In this document: positions 5,372-13,798 of the stretch, in pieces | How positions within the stretch are numbered: the stretch's first letter is position 1 | Layout of the letters: every line of letters begins with the position of its first letter | Assembly (NCBI RefSeq): GCF_014196205.1 | Contig: NZ_JACIDE010000025.1 | Span: 1 to 44,916, forward strand | DNA length: 44,916 nucleotides | DNA from: Anoxybacteroides voinovskiense | Lineage (GTDB): Bacteria > Bacillota > Bacilli > Bacillales > Anoxybacillaceae | Direction: 5' to 3' | Notes under the pieces: generated by a model | What the model saw: only the letters and a program-made list of their open reading frames with translations | The model's database searches: none | Told to the model about the DNA's origin: nothing | Made by a program: the position numbers and the translations under genes

Positions 5372-5531
5372 ACAACTCATACGCTTGATATTCATTGAGA
5401 TCGTTACGCAATAACACTTCTTTGATTTCCTCTACGACTTTTTCGTAACGGTCTCTCCCCAACGCAATTTGTAATTCTTGTTTAGCATGCTTGATTGAAC
5501 AAAGTGCTTGCTCAAGCTGTTCCATTGTCAT
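5325..5531 (-). CDS. Small helical phage protein (68 aa)
   Basis: Begins MTMEQLEQALCSIKHAKQEL; all-helical, charged. Unknown function. ATG 5531 is chosen over a GTG nine bases upstream because GGGGGTG stands 7 bases before it. Lies 16 bases after the antirepressor gene, likely the same leftward transcript. Confidence 0.6.
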   Translation of the reverse strand: MTMEQLEQALCSIKHAKQELQIALGRDRYEKVVEEIKEVLLRNDLNEYQAYELFNHLSDIYRLERIHV

Positions 5532-5546
5532 TGTCCTCACCCCCTT

Positions 5547-6332
5547 TCACGCGGTTTGCTCGTCCCTCTCGATAAGAGGAAGGATGCCGAGTTTGTTTTT
5601 CAACATTTCATAGATGAATAAGCGTCCTTTTTGCGTCCAATACGTGTGCATTTTGCTCGTTTCTGAATCAATCGTGTGCGTTTTACTTTGCGTGTACCCT
5701 TTGTCTTGGTACTTGGAGTAAAGCAACCAGCAATCACCTTGTTTGTATTGAATGCCGAGCTGATGCAACAGTTGGTTCATTTTCATCGCGCTCATGCCGT
5801 AGTCTTTCGCAATTTTACTAATCGAAATGAGCGATTTGTTTTGCAGGATTAAATCGTAATAAGTCGCTTTCGGCTGTAATTCTTTGATGATTTGGTCTTT
5901 CTGTGCGTTTTGCAGTTGCAATTGCTCGTTTCGCTCCACTTGCTCAACTAACTGCAACAGCGCCTCTTTGTACGTCGTCGGCAACTTGAACGGCTGTTTC
6001 TGCTTCTCCAGCTCCGCACGCATGCGCTTAAACTCCTCAATGAACCGCACCTTCATTTTCATTGCCTCTGGCGTCGTGTACGACATGGCTACCAACGTGA
6101 ACGCTTCTTCGGTGAGAAGGTATTTTTTGTACCACTGCTTGTTTTGTGGGTGTTGGTAGTGGGTCTGCTCAAAGTTGAGCACCCCCCATTCTCTTTCGCC
6201 AGCTTCATTCAATTTTTCGATCTGTACTTCAATATCACGTACAACGTTTCGATGATCTTTCTCAAACACTTCCGCTACCGTTAAGCTGTCTGTTACAACA
6301 CGGTTGCTTTCGATGAAAACTAACTGATTCAT
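5547..6332 (-). CDS. Phage antirepressor: Rha-type N-terminus with ANT (KilA-C) C-terminus
   Basis: A 261-residue protein. Residues 1-110 match the Rha (pRha) domain: VTDSLTVAEVFEKDHRNVVR, then the VLNFEQTHY and YLLTEEAFTLVAMSYT segments. Residues about 150-250 look like a C-terminal antirepressor domain (ISISKIAKDYGMSAMKMN with a winged-helix feel), with a coiled linker between. In phages such proteins counter the repressor or alter host functions during early growth. It lies directly after the Cro-like gene, on the leftward transcript that the CI-like repressor would control. Confidence 0.85.
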   Translation of the reverse strand: MNQLVFIESNRVVTDSLTVAEVFEKDHRNVVRDIEVQIEKLNEAGEREWGVLNFEQTHYQHPQNKQWYKKYLLTEEAFTLVAMSYTTPEAMKMKVRFIEEFKRMRAELEKQKQPFKLPTTYKEALLQLVEQVERNEQLQLQNAQKDQIIKELQPKATYYDLILQNKSLISISKIAKDYGMSAMKMNQLLHQLGIQYKQGDCWLLYSKYQDKGYTQSKTHTIDSETSKMHTYWTQKGRLFIYEMLKNKLGILPLIERDEQTA

Positions 6333-6344
6333 CGCGTTCCTCCT

Positions 6345-6563
6345 TTATGCGGTTTTGTCACCATTTTGGTTACTACGGGGTAAAAAAATATCTTCTATTC
6401 TTTTACCGAAAAAATCTCGTAGTTTAAACATTTCTTCTAAAGTGAATTGAAATTCACCGCGTTCTTTCAAACCATATGTTTTTTCGGTGATTCCTAGATA
6501 TTCAGCGAGTTGTTTTTGGGTCACTCCTCGCTTTTTACGAAGGATAATCAGTTTTTCCTGCAT
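6345..6563 (-). CDS. Cro-like XRE-family regulator
   Basis: A 72-residue single-domain helix-turn-helix protein (KRGVTQKQLAEYLGITEKTY), divergent from the CI-like repressor gene, hence the likely Cro counterpart. GGAGGTG lies 6 bases before the ATG at 6563. Upstream, TTTACA and TAGGAT with 17-base spacing form its promoter, and one copy of the operator repeat sits between them. Unusually, this HTH has TYGLKERG where most XRE proteins have TYSRWERG. Confidence 0.85.
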   Translation of the reverse strand: MQEKLIILRKKRGVTQKQLAEYLGITEKTYGLKERGEFQFTLEEMFKLRDFFGKRIEDIFLPRSNQNGDKTA

Positions 6564-6589
6564 CCTATCACCTCCTTCTGATTGTTATC

Positions 6590-6692
6590 CTATCACCAAA
6601 ACGGTTACTTGTAAAGAGTTTTTTGTTATTTTTTTTATATTTTTGTTCCGAAACGGTTACTTTTGTGCTAATATTCTATTAGATTATTAGAA
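6590..6692. promoter_or_regulatory. Divergent cro/cI promoter-operator region
   Basis: Two direct copies of an operator-like word, AAACGGTTACTT, lie at about 6599-6610 and 6652-6663. The left one falls in the 17-base spacer between TTTACA and TAGGAT of the leftward promoter. The right one falls just upstream of a TGCTAATAT extended -10 before the rightward repressor gene. A third partial copy (TTTTGGTTAC) lies at about 6363 near the end of the Cro-like gene. A repressor bound to these sites would control both directions. Confidence 0.65.
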
Positions 6693-6705
6693 AGGAGGTG
6701 TTGAT

Positions 6706-7326
6706 TTGAGTTTACAAAGATATGTAGGAGAGAAAATAAAAGAATTTCGTTTAAAACGCGGTATGAGTCAAGAAGAATTGGCTGACTTATTAGGCACGAC
6801 TAAACAAACAGTAAGTAGATATGAAATCGGAGAAAGAAAAGCTAATCAAGACGTTCTTTTTAAATTGTCAGAAATATTTAAAGTTAGTATTGACGATTTT
6901 TTCCCTTCCAAGAAAGAAAATGAAGTAAAATCGATTGTTTTCACCAAACTCCCGGTGGTCGGGGCGGTCAGCTGCGGAAATGGCGTGTTGGCATACCAAG
7001 AGATTGAGGGGTATGAAGAAGTGCCGACAAGTTGGTTGAACGGCGGCGAATACTTTTTCGTGCGTGCCAAAGGTGACAGCATGATAAACGCTCGCATTAT
7101 GGACGGCGACCTGTTACTCATCCGCAGGCAAGAGGATGTGGAAAGTGGAGAGATTGCCGCTGTCCTTATCGACGACGAAATCGTTTTGAAACGAGTGTAC
7201 AAAACAAACGGCACGATTATTTTGCAAAGTGAAAACCCGAAGTATCAGCCAATTGTTGTGCAAAAGAGCGACATGAAAAATGTGCGCATCATAGGGAAAT
7301 TGAAGAAAGTGGTTTTAAATTTTTGA
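6706..7326 (+). CDS. CI-like phage repressor (XRE HTH plus S24/LexA peptidase)
   Basis: A 206-residue repressor. Residues 8-62 are the helix-turn-helix domain (GMSQEELADLLGTTKQTV). Residues 83-206 are the LexA/S24 self-cleaving domain: predicted cleavage bond Cys90-Gly91 (VSCG), nucleophile Ser125 in GDSM, general base Lys162 (VLKRV). It should hold the element silent and cleave itself when RecA filaments form after DNA damage. The TTG start at 6706 has AAAGGAGGTG 5-6 bases upstream. A strong terminator follows at 7341. Confidence 0.93.
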   Translation: MSLQRYVGEKIKEFRLKRGMSQEELADLLGTTKQTVSRYEIGERKANQDVLFKLSEIFKVSIDDFFPSKKENEVKSIVFTKLPVVGAVSCGNGVLAYQEIEGYEEVPTSWLNGGEYFFVRAKGDSMINARIMDGDLLLIRRQEDVESGEIAAVLIDDEIVLKRVYKTNGTIILQSENPKYQPIVVQKSDMKNVRIIGKLKKVVLNF

Positions 7327-7338
7327 CGTCAGAAATTT

Positions 7339-7370
7339 AAAAGAGCAACGCAAATGGTTGCTCTTTTTCA
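7339..7370 (+). terminator. Terminator after the repressor gene
   Basis: AGAGCAAC and GTTGCTCT form an 8-bp stem followed by a T run. Confidence 0.8.
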
Positions 7371-7449
7371 CTTTTAAGTTAAAATTTTTGAAGGAAATCA
7401 CCTTTTTTTATAGAAAAACCTATAATAAGTAATACTAACAGGGGGAATA

Positions 7450-7737
7450 ATGATGGAAAAGAAAACTTACTATGCAAATAATGTACAAATGGCTCTGCAA
7501 TTATACGATATGGTCATGGAGTTTTCTATTTTAAACCCTGATAACACCAAAGAGGACACCGTCAGAATCTTTATGAGTCCACAACATGCCAAAGTTTTTG
7601 CACATCTTTTATTGGATCATGTTCGTATTTATGAAGAGACATTTGGTTCTATCCCTAATCCACCTTCTCCAGAACAATTGCAAGAACTCCAAGAAAGAGG
7701 GATAATTAATCTTAGAGAAGGGGATGCAAAAAATTAA
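7450..7737 (+). CDS. DUF3467 family protein
   Basis: A 95-residue protein matching the DUF3467 family from memory: NNVQMALQLYDMVMEF, DTVRIFMSPQHAKVF, and the IPNPPSPE tail typical of the family. Biochemical role unknown. It is the first gene of a tight rightward trio with the nuclease-fold gene (TAATG stop/start overlap) and the DUF2283 gene. GGGGG precedes the paired ATGs at 7450/7453, and a TATAAT -10-like box stands at 7421. Confidence 0.75.
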   Translation: MMEKKTYYANNVQMALQLYDMVMEFSILNPDNTKEDTVRIFMSPQHAKVFAHLLLDHVRIYEETFGSIPNPPSPEQLQELQERGIINLREGDAKN

Positions 7738-8123
7738 TGCAGGAAAAGCATTCATCTTCAACAGCGAGTATTTATATATTTGATACTAAGGATCCATACG
7801 GTAAACGAGTGTTTTTGGAGAAGGCTCGTTTCGAAGAGCATATATTGGATCATCACCCAGAGATGAAGGGGAACGAGCATGCCATGAAAGAAACGGTTGA
7901 AAATCCTCATCTCATCATCCAAAGCAAACAGAACCCTAATCGCTGGTTGTATGTTGGGAAAAGCGATATGGCTACCTACCCACTTTTAAATATAAAAACA
8001 GTGGTTGACCATACTTCAACGGAATATGGATATGTAGTCACGGGACTATTCCAAAAGAAAATTAACGCGGAAAAGGAGGGAACGGTCATTTATGAAAGAA
8101 CAAGTGAAAATTCACTACGATGA
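7737..8123 (+). CDS. Predicted PBECR-like nuclease-fold protein, possible toxin
   Basis: A 128-residue protein with the pattern FEEHILDHHPEM, ETVENPHLIIQS, RWLYVGK and a C-terminal YVVTGLFQKKI strand. This pattern resembles the barnase/EndoU/colicin-like small nuclease folds found in phage and plasmid proteins (PBECR group). The conserved HHPE and arginine/lysine residues would be the active site. The family assignment is by memory of the motif order, so moderate. It precedes and overlaps (32 bases) a DUF2283 gene, the usual arrangement of a toxin with its antitoxin. Confidence 0.55.
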   Translation: MQEKHSSSTASIYIFDTKDPYGKRVFLEKARFEEHILDHHPEMKGNEHAMKETVENPHLIIQSKQNPNRWLYVGKSDMATYPLLNIKTVVDHTSTEYGYVVTGLFQKKINAEKEGTVIYERTSENSLR

Positions 8124-8334
8124 AGAATGCGACGTTTTATATATTTCATTTGGGGAACCGCGCCCTTCCTACGCAGAAGATTTTGAAGATGGGGTATACA
8201 TTCGGTATGACATGGAAACAGATGCGCTAACAGGCGTAACTATTTTAGATTTCTCGAAAAGAAAAAATGAACTTAAAAATATGCCTTGGCCGTTTACATT
8301 CCCAACCGAAAGTGTAAACGAAGTGGTTCATTAA
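8092..8334 (+). CDS. DUF2283 family protein, possible antitoxin
   Basis: An 80-residue protein with the DUF2283 signature: IHYDEECDVLYISFGE, then GVYIRYDMETDALTGVTILDFS. Members are often coded next to small toxin-like genes and are taken as antitoxins in several predicted modules. The ATG lies inside the end of the upstream gene with a GGAGGGAAC ribosome site, so its translation is coupled to that gene. Followed by a terminator hairpin at 8351. Confidence 0.75.
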   Translation: MKEQVKIHYDEECDVLYISFGEPRPSYAEDFEDGVYIRYDMETDALTGVTILDFSKRKNELKNMPWPFTFPTESVNEVVH

Positions 8335-8349
8335 TCATTCTCCTCTTAT

Positions 8350-8380
8350 AAAGCGCTCAATACGGGCGCTCTATTTTTGT
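8350..8380 (+). terminator. Terminator after the DUF2283 gene
   Basis: AGCGC and GCGCT stem separated by about eight bases, followed by CTATTTTTG. Confidence 0.6.
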
Positions 8381-8424
8381 TAGCATAGTTCTGTAATTTG
8401 TTTTTCCAAGGAGGCTCAACCAAA

Positions 8425-9816
8425 ATGAAAGTCGCCATTTACGTTCGAGTCAGTACAGACGAACAAGCGAAAGAGGGGTTTTCCATCCCAGCGCAACGGG
8501 AACGACTGCGGGCATTTTGTGCAAGCCAAGGCTGGGAGATTGTGCAGGAGTATATCGAAGAAGGATGGTCTGCCAAAGACTTAGAGCGACCGCAAATGCG
8601 GCAATTGCTTAAAGATATCAAGAAAGGGAACATCGACATCATATTAGTTTATCGGTTAGACCGCTTAACACGGTCGGTGTTGGACTTATATTTGTTGCTC
8701 CAGACGTTTGAAAAATACAACGTGGCGTTTCGTTCAGCAACCGAGGTATATGACACTTCCACGGCAATGGGAAGGCTATTTATTACGCTTGTGGCTGCGC
8801 TTGCGCAATGGGAGCGCGAAAACCTTGCCGAGCGCGTGAAATTTGGTATCGAACAAATGATTGATGAGGGGAAAAAGCCTGGCGGACATTCCCCATATGG
8901 TTACAAATTCGATAAAGATTTTAATTGCACGGTTGTCGAAGAGGAAGCGAAGACGGTTCAAATGATATATCGATTGTATTGCGATGGGTATGGATATCGG
9001 AGCATCGCCGATCGACTAAATGAATTAGGAATCAAGCCGCGCATCGCCAAAGAGTGGAATCATATTTCTATCCGCGATATTTTAACAAATGATATTTACA
9101 TCGGCACATATCGATGGGGGAATAAAGTCGTTCCGAACAATCATCCAGCGATTATTAGTGAGCCGTTATTCAAAAAAGTGCAGAAAGAAAGGGAAAAAAG
9201 AGAAGTAGATCGGTCAAGAGTTGGGAAATTTCTTTTTACTGGTCTCTTATATTGTGGCAATTGCAATGAACATAAAATGCAAGGCTCTTTTGATAAACGT
9301 GAACAAAAAACGTATTATCGATGTTTAAAGTGTAACCGAATTACACACGAGAAGAATATTTTAGAGTCATTGCTCGCGGAAGTTCAATTGCTCATCACAT
9401 CGAAAGAATATTTTATGTCCAAGTTCTCTCACCAGTTCGATGAACCGAAGACAATCGACGTTTCTGCCCTAACAAAAGAGCTGGAAAAGATAAAACGACA
9501 AAAAGAAAAATGGTATGATTTATACATGGACGATAACAATCCCATTCCGAAAGAGGAGCTATTCGCAAAAATTAATGAATTAAACGAGAAAGAAAAAGAA
9601 ATTTACGAAACATTAAGCGAATGTGAATTAGAGGAGAAAGAGTCCATTGAGGAGAAATATAATCGAATAAGCAAGATGACCGATTTTAAACAGCAATTCG
9701 AACAAGCAGACGATTTCACGAAAAAAGAACTTCTCTTTAGCATTTTCGAAAGAATTGTAATGTATCGGGAGAAAGGGAAAGGGAAAAAGCTAACGCTCGA
9801 TTACACATTGAAGTAA
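8425..9816 (+). CDS. Large serine recombinase (integrase)
   Basis: A 463-residue large serine recombinase. Residues 1-150 form the resolvase catalytic domain (YVRVSTDEQ with Ser10 as nucleophile; YRLDRLTRSVLDL helix). Residues 160-260 form the recombinase domain. The zinc ribbon (CGNCNEHKM ... YYRCLKCN) lies near residues 280-310, and a long coiled coil (EKIKRQKEKWYDLY onward) carries the att-sorting role. It integrates and, with a directionality factor, excises the element between attP and attB. ATG 8425 is preferred to upstream codons because GGAGG lies 10 bases before it. It ends within 20 bases of a broken host gene, as expected at an attR boundary. Confidence 0.95.
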   Translation: MKVAIYVRVSTDEQAKEGFSIPAQRERLRAFCASQGWEIVQEYIEEGWSAKDLERPQMRQLLKDIKKGNIDIILVYRLDRLTRSVLDLYLLLQTFEKYNVAFRSATEVYDTSTAMGRLFITLVAALAQWERENLAERVKFGIEQMIDEGKKPGGHSPYGYKFDKDFNCTVVEEEAKTVQMIYRLYCDGYGYRSIADRLNELGIKPRIAKEWNHISIRDILTNDIYIGTYRWGNKVVPNNHPAIISEPLFKKVQKEREKREVDRSRVGKFLFTGLLYCGNCNEHKMQGSFDKREQKTYYRCLKCNRITHEKNILESLLAEVQLLITSKEYFMSKFSHQFDEPKTIDVSALTKELEKIKRQKEKWYDLYMDDNNPIPKEELFAKINELNEKEKEIYETLSECELEEKESIEEKYNRISKMTDFKQQFEQADDFTKKELLFSIFERIVMYREKGKGKKLTLDYTLK

Positions 9817-9840
9817 ACCGAACCTGTTTAAAAGTTAGCG
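9817..9840. other. Probable attR junction of the integrated element
   Basis: The reading frame of the broken binding-protein gene continues upstream without a stop to about 9819 but stops looking like the family before residue K (9831), followed by VSVGQLTQTDGTF. The integrase stop is at 9816. The crossover therefore lies in about 9817-9845; the exact core cannot be set without the left end, which is outside the window. Confidence 0.55.
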
Positions 9841-10520
9841 TTGGGCAACTCACCCAAACGGACGGAACGTTTCTCGTGTCGCGGAAAAAAATCGATCACT
9901 TCTCGTGGGAAATGTTAAAAGGAAGCACGTTCCTCGGGCAACGGAAAGGCGGCATGCCACAAATGGTTGGTGAATTTGTCTTAAAGAAACACGGAATTGA
10001 CCCGCACAAAGACTTAAACCTCATTCAAAACATCGATTTTGCCAATCTTGCCAATGCTTTTGCGAGCGGTACTGGCGACTTCGTTCAATTATTCGAGCCA
10101 ACCGCGAGCGTTTTTGAACAACAAGGAAAAGGATATATCGTCGCTTCGTTTGGAACAGAGTCCGGTCACGTCCCATATACAACATTTATGGCAAAACAAA
10201 GCTTTATGAAAAACAATCAAGAGACAATCGAAAAATTCACCCGTGCCCTCTACAAAGCGCAGCAATGGGTCGATGCACATAGCGCAGCAGAAATCGCCAA
10301 AGTCATTCATCCGTATTTTAAAGACACGGACGTCAAACTAATCGAAACGGTCATTGACCGCTACAAGCAACAAAGTTCTTATGCAACAAACCCAATTTTA
10401 GATGAAAAAGAATGGGAGAACTTGCAAAACATTATGAAAGAAGCTGGAGAACTGCCGAAACACATTGATCATGACATCCTTGTGAATACCTCTTTTGCGA
10501 AAAAAGCAATGGCAAAATAA
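9831..10520 (+). pseudogene. 5'-truncated ABC transporter substrate-binding protein (NMT1/SsuA-like, ytlA type)
   Basis: About 230 C-terminal residues of a periplasmic-type binding protein of the nitrate/sulfonate/thiamine-precursor class (GQLTQTDGTFLVSRKKIDHF, then FASGTGDFVQLFEP and the helical ending). The lipoprotein signal and roughly the first 100 residues are missing. No start codon with a ribosome site lies near the beginning, and a GTG at 9876 is only an accidental start. The missing half should be found beyond the left end of the element. Ligand unknown; thiamine precursors or sulfonates are the usual choices. With the promoter also displaced, the downstream ATPase and permease genes may be poorly expressed while the element is integrated. 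Confidence 0.8.
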
Positions 10521-10538
10521 TCGTGGCAGGTGAACATG

Positions 10539-11312
10539 ATGAGCTTCTTAGTCGTCCATCGCGTCAGCCATACGTACTTTACGGAAAAAACAGCAATCCC
10601 CGCATTAGACAATGTGTCGCTTTCCATTGAGAAAGGAGAATTTGTCTCCTTTCTCGGCCCAAGCGGCTGCGGAAAAACGACGTTGCTTTCGATTATCGCT
10701 TCCCTCCTACGGCCAACCGAAGGGACGGTTACATTGGAAGGGGAAAAAATTCAGTCAATGCATCCATCTGTCGGCTACATGCTGCAACAAGATTATTTAT
10801 TCCCGTGGAAAACGATTGAAGAAAACATTTTACTTGGACTAACTATTATGGGCATCGACACACAAGAAACACGGCAACAAGCACTCGAGCTACTGAATCG
10901 AATCGGTCTAAAAGGAACAGAGCAGCATTATCCGAACCAGTTATCGGGTGGGATGCGCCAACGGGCAGCGTTAGTGCGAACAATGGCAACAAACCCGAAA
11001 ATCTTGCTCCTTGATGAACCATTTTCGGCACTAGATTACCAAACAAAACTAAAGCTAGAAGAACTCGTTTGGCAAACGTTAAAAGACTTTGGAAAAACCG
11101 CCTTGCTCGTCACACACGATATCGGCGAAGCAATCGCGATGAGCGATCGTATTTTCTTGTTCTCAGCAAAACCTGGACGGCTCGTTCGCACCTTTCTCGT
11201 TCCGAGCGAATTGCGGCAGCTATCACCATTTCATGCGCGGCAGCATCCCGCATTTTCCGATTTGTTTCAGTTTCTTTGGAAGGAGCTTGATTCCCTTGAA
11301 CCTAATCAATAA
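10539..11312 (+). CDS. ytlC: ABC transporter ATPase, nitrate/sulfonate/thiamine-precursor type
   Basis: About 257 residues. Walker [10 protein letters not shown] (near residue 40), Q-loop [10 protein letters not shown], signature LSGGMRQR, Walker B ILLLDEPF and H-loop VTHD are all present, so it should be active. It powers import through the permease encoded next to it. The symbol follows the B. subtilis ytlA-ytlC-ytlD arrangement beside ytkD. ATG 10539 (or 10536) is chosen over GTG 10530 because AGGTG lies just upstream. Its end overlaps the permease start. Confidence 0.88.
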   Translation: MSFLVVHRVSHTYFTEKTAIPALDNVSLSIEKGEFVSFLGPSGCGKTTLLSIIASLLRPTEGTVTLEGEKIQSMHPSVGYMLQQDYLFPWKTIEENILLGLTIMGIDTQETRQQALELLNRIGLKGTEQHYPNQLSGGMRQRAALVRTMATNPKILLLDEPFSALDYQTKLKLEELVWQTLKDFGKTALLVTHDIGEAIAMSDRIFLFSAKPGRLVRTFLVPSELRQLSPFHARQHPAFSDLFQFLWKELDSLEPNQ

Positions 11313-12105
11313 CCGCCTTCAAGCCCTTCATGCCCAATATGTCGCATCGCTTCGGAAAGAAAAACGGCTAGTCCGATCGTATCAGCTTCTCATTTGCATC
11401 GCATTTTTCACGCTTTGGGAAACGGCGAGCCGAAACCAATGGATCGATCCGCTCTTATTTAGTTCTCCATCCGCCATCGCTACATTATTGGTGCAAAAAG
11501 TGAAAGACGGTTCGCTTTTTCTCCATACAAGCGTTACGCTATTTGAAACGGTGCTTGGATTTTTGTTCGGTACTTTGCTTGGCACATGCTTTGCCGCACT
11601 TCTTTGGTGGTTTCCACGCCTATCGAAAATCACCGACCCATATTTAGTCGTTTTAAACGCTATGCCAAAAGTAGCGCTCGGACCGATTCTTATTGTCGCA
11701 TTAGGACCGAATTTTTCTTCGATTATCGCCATGGGGACACTCATCTCCGTCATCATTACGACGATTGTCGTCTACACCTCATTTCGCGAAGTCGATCCTA
11801 ATTACTTGAAAGTATTAAAAACGTTTGGCGCAAACCGGTGGCAATGTTTCAAAGAAGCTGTACTACCGGCGTCGTTTCCGACCATTATTTCGACATTAAA
11901 AGTCAACGTCGGGCTATCGTGGGTCGGGGTCATGGTTGGCGAATTTCTCGTGTCAAAACAAGGGCTTGGCTATATGATTATTTACGGATTCCAAGTGTTC
12001 CATTTTACCCTAGTGTTATTGAGCCTCCTCATCATTGCTTGCTTAGCCACCGTAATGTACCAAGCGGTGGCATGGTTCGAAAAAAAACTCATGAAAAACC
12101 GCTAA
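11296..12105 (+). CDS. ytlD: ABC transporter permease, nitrate/sulfonate/thiamine-precursor type
   Basis: About 269 residues with six hydrophobic segments. The EAA loop ([20 protein letters not shown]), which docks to the ATPase, sits near residue 190. Start is uncertain: the TTG at 11296 has AAGGAG upstream and overlaps the ATPase end by 17 bases, while the longer frame from 11233 would read through the ATPase. The last 17 bases overlap the end of the convergent ytkD. Confidence 0.87.
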   Translation: MNLINNRLQALHAQYVASLRKEKRLVRSYQLLICIAFFTLWETASRNQWIDPLLFSSPSAIATLLVQKVKDGSLFLHTSVTLFETVLGFLFGTLLGTCFAALLWWFPRLSKITDPYLVVLNAMPKVALGPILIVALGPNFSSIIAMGTLISVIITTIVVYTSFREVDPNYLKVLKTFGANRWQCFKEAVLPASFPTIISTLKVNVGLSWVGVMVGEFLVSKQGLGYMIIYGFQVFHFTLVLLSLLIIACLATVMYQAVAWFEKKLMKNR

Positions 12106-12577
12106 AGGCGTTCGAACATAACGAACGTCTTTTTATTTCGGCAAGCGTGTAAACAAGCACTTCGTCTTTCATAATAAAACTGAATCGGCTGTCTTCTCGT
12201 ACGTTTGTTGGCAGTTCCGTCAATAAGACAGGCCCGTTTGTTTCCAAATAGTTTTGACGCGGCTTCAGTGCTTTTATGTTGGCAAAATAAATATTTTTCA
12301 CTAACGCTTCGCCGACTTTGTACTGTCCGATATATGTAAGCTCATCCACCACTCCACCCGTTTCCTCCAACACCTCGCGAACAGCTGCCTGTGTCGGACT
12401 TTCCCTTGCTTCTATCTTCCCACCAGGAAACTCAAGCCCGCGCTCCCGATGGTCAGTCAACAGCCACTTTTCTTGAAAACGGCACACGATCCATACATGG
12501 TCTGGTGCTTTCGCAAATGGATGATCGGCAAAGGACAATCGCACTTGATTGCCATAATAGTCCTCAAAAACAAACAT
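12089..12577 (-). CDS. ytkD: NUDIX nucleoside triphosphatase YtkD (MutT-like)
   Basis: A 162-residue NUDIX protein. The Nudix box reads [24 protein letters not shown] (given here as GGK...REVLEETGG), with the glutamates needed for magnesium. The sequence follows B. subtilis YtkD closely from memory ([33 protein letters not shown]), an enzyme that removes 8-oxo-dGTP and other nucleotides and is made during sporulation. ATG 12577 aligns with that start; an upstream GTG at 12595 has no better ribosome site. Confidence 0.88.
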   Translation of the reverse strand: MFVFEDYYGNQVRLSFADHPFAKAPDHVWIVCRFQEKWLLTDHRERGLEFPGGKIEARESPTQAAVREVLEETGGVVDELTYIGQYKVGEALVKNIYFANIKALKPRQNYLETNGPVLLTELPTNVREDSRFSFIMKDEVLVYTLAEIKRRSLCSNAFSGFS

Positions 12578-12640
12578 ATTTACCAACCCTATCACTGTAA
12601 TGTTCTTCTTTCATTATAGCACTTTCCTTCTCACCGAAAA

Positions 12641-12668
12641 CAAAAACGCCTTTCAAAGAAAGGCGTCT
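12641..12668 (-). terminator. Terminator of the sbtA-like gene
   Basis: ACGCCTTT and AAAGGCGT form an 8-bp stem with a T run on the minus strand, directly after the stop of the gene at 12669. Confidence 0.85.
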
Positions 12669-13664
12669 TCACGAATGTAACCATTGCGCTAACTGGTAAT
12701 ATAAAGGCAAGCCAACGGTTAGATTGAACGGGAACGTCAATCCTAGCGACATCCCTAAATAAATCGATGGATTCGCTTCTGGAACGGACGCACGCATTGC
12801 GGCAGGTGCTGCAATATAAGAAGCGCTCGCTGCTAACACCCCCATAAGAACTGTTCCACCTAAAGAAAGATGTGCATAGGTTCCGACAGACACGCCAATC
12901 AACCCGTACAACAGCGGAAATCCAATGCCTAACATGACTAACTTTATGCCATATTTTCGAATGGCGGCAAGTTGACTCCCTGCCGTTAATCCCATTCCTA
13001 ACAAGAAAAGAATGAGCACACTTGGATATAAATCAACAAATAATGGCTTTACAACAGAAAGAGCATTTTTCCCCCCAAGCAATCCGATCAATAAACTACC
13101 TAGCATGAGAAGAACGCTTTTCCCAAATAAGCTTTCTTTTAAAACTGGGGCGTATGCTGCATATGCAGAAAAATAATGGTTCATTCGATTAAGCGTATAT
13201 GTCTCTTTTTCTAAAAGCTGCAAAAGAAGCAACGACACAATAATAGCTGGGCTTTCCAATAATACAACGAAAGCGTTCATGTAAGGTTCATAAGACGTAT
13301 GGGTCAGATCAAGAAATGAAATCGCTGCACCAAATGTAACAATGCTTACCGAGCCATATGTTGCGGCAATGGCAGTAGCATTTTTCCGATCAATTCCTAT
13401 ACGACGGCAAATAACAAAGGTAACAATAGGGATAAATATGCCAAGAAATAATGTTCCTACTAATGGACGAACAAATTCAGCAAACGAATGTTGTGATAAT
13501 TCAATTCCCCCTTTTAATCCAATGGCAATTAATAAATAAATGCTTAACGTTTCACTTAATCCTTTTGGAAATTTCAAATCTGACTTCACAAGTGCCGCGA
13601 TTAGTCCAAGTAAGAAAAATAAAATGGCTGGGGATGAAAGGTTATGAATAATAATATCCGTCAT
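12669..13664 (-). CDS. SbtA-like sodium-dependent bicarbonate transporter
   Basis: A 331-residue membrane protein with about ten hydrophobic segments in two repeats, matching the SbtA/DUF897 family (SPAILFFLLGLIAALVKSDL start; GIELSQHSF; ending NLTVGLPLYYQLAQWL). Cyanobacterial members import bicarbonate with sodium; substrate in Bacillaceae is inferred. ATG 13664 has AAAGGAGAGG upstream. It follows the DUF2294 gene but a strong hairpin-terminator lies between them, so its expression can be set separately. Confidence 0.82.
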   Translation of the reverse strand: MTDIIIHNLSSPAILFFLLGLIAALVKSDLKFPKGLSETLSIYLLIAIGLKGGIELSQHSFAEFVRPLVGTLFLGIFIPIVTFVICRRIGIDRKNATAIAATYGSVSIVTFGAAISFLDLTHTSYEPYMNAFVVLLESPAIIVSLLLLQLLEKETYTLNRMNHYFSAYAAYAPVLKESLFGKSVLLMLGSLLIGLLGGKNALSVVKPLFVDLYPSVLILFLLGMGLTAGSQLAAIRKYGIKLVMLGIGFPLLYGLIGVSVGTYAHLSLGGTVLMGVLAASASYIAAPAAMRASVPEANPSIYLGMSLGLTFPFNLTVGLPLYYQLAQWLHS

Positions 13665-13687
13665 CTAAATCCTCTCCTTTTCCATAT

Positions 13688-13795
13688 AGTTTTCCATAAA
13701 AAAACCGGAAACACTCTTCGACTGTTGAAACAATCGAAAAACGTTTCCGGTTTATCTTTTACCGACCGACACTCGGCCTTTAAAAGATCGACCAA
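13688..13795 (-). promoter_or_regulatory. Structured intercistronic region with terminator between DUF2294 and sbtA
   Basis: Read leftward, two hairpins stand in series. The first is ATCTTTTA with TAAAAGAT enclosing GGCCGA with TCGGTC. The second is AAACCGGAAAC with GTTTCCGGTTT enclosing TTCGATTG with CAGTCGAA, and ends in seven Ts, a full terminator. It may end the DUF2294 message, or act as an attenuator for sbtA. No known riboswitch recognised. Confidence 0.6.
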
Positions 13796-13798
13796 TGT

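Noticed and set aside
9876-10520. Intact 214-residue protein starting at GTG 9876
   Set aside because: The family sequence continues upstream of this codon without a ribosome site; it is a truncated gene at the element boundary.
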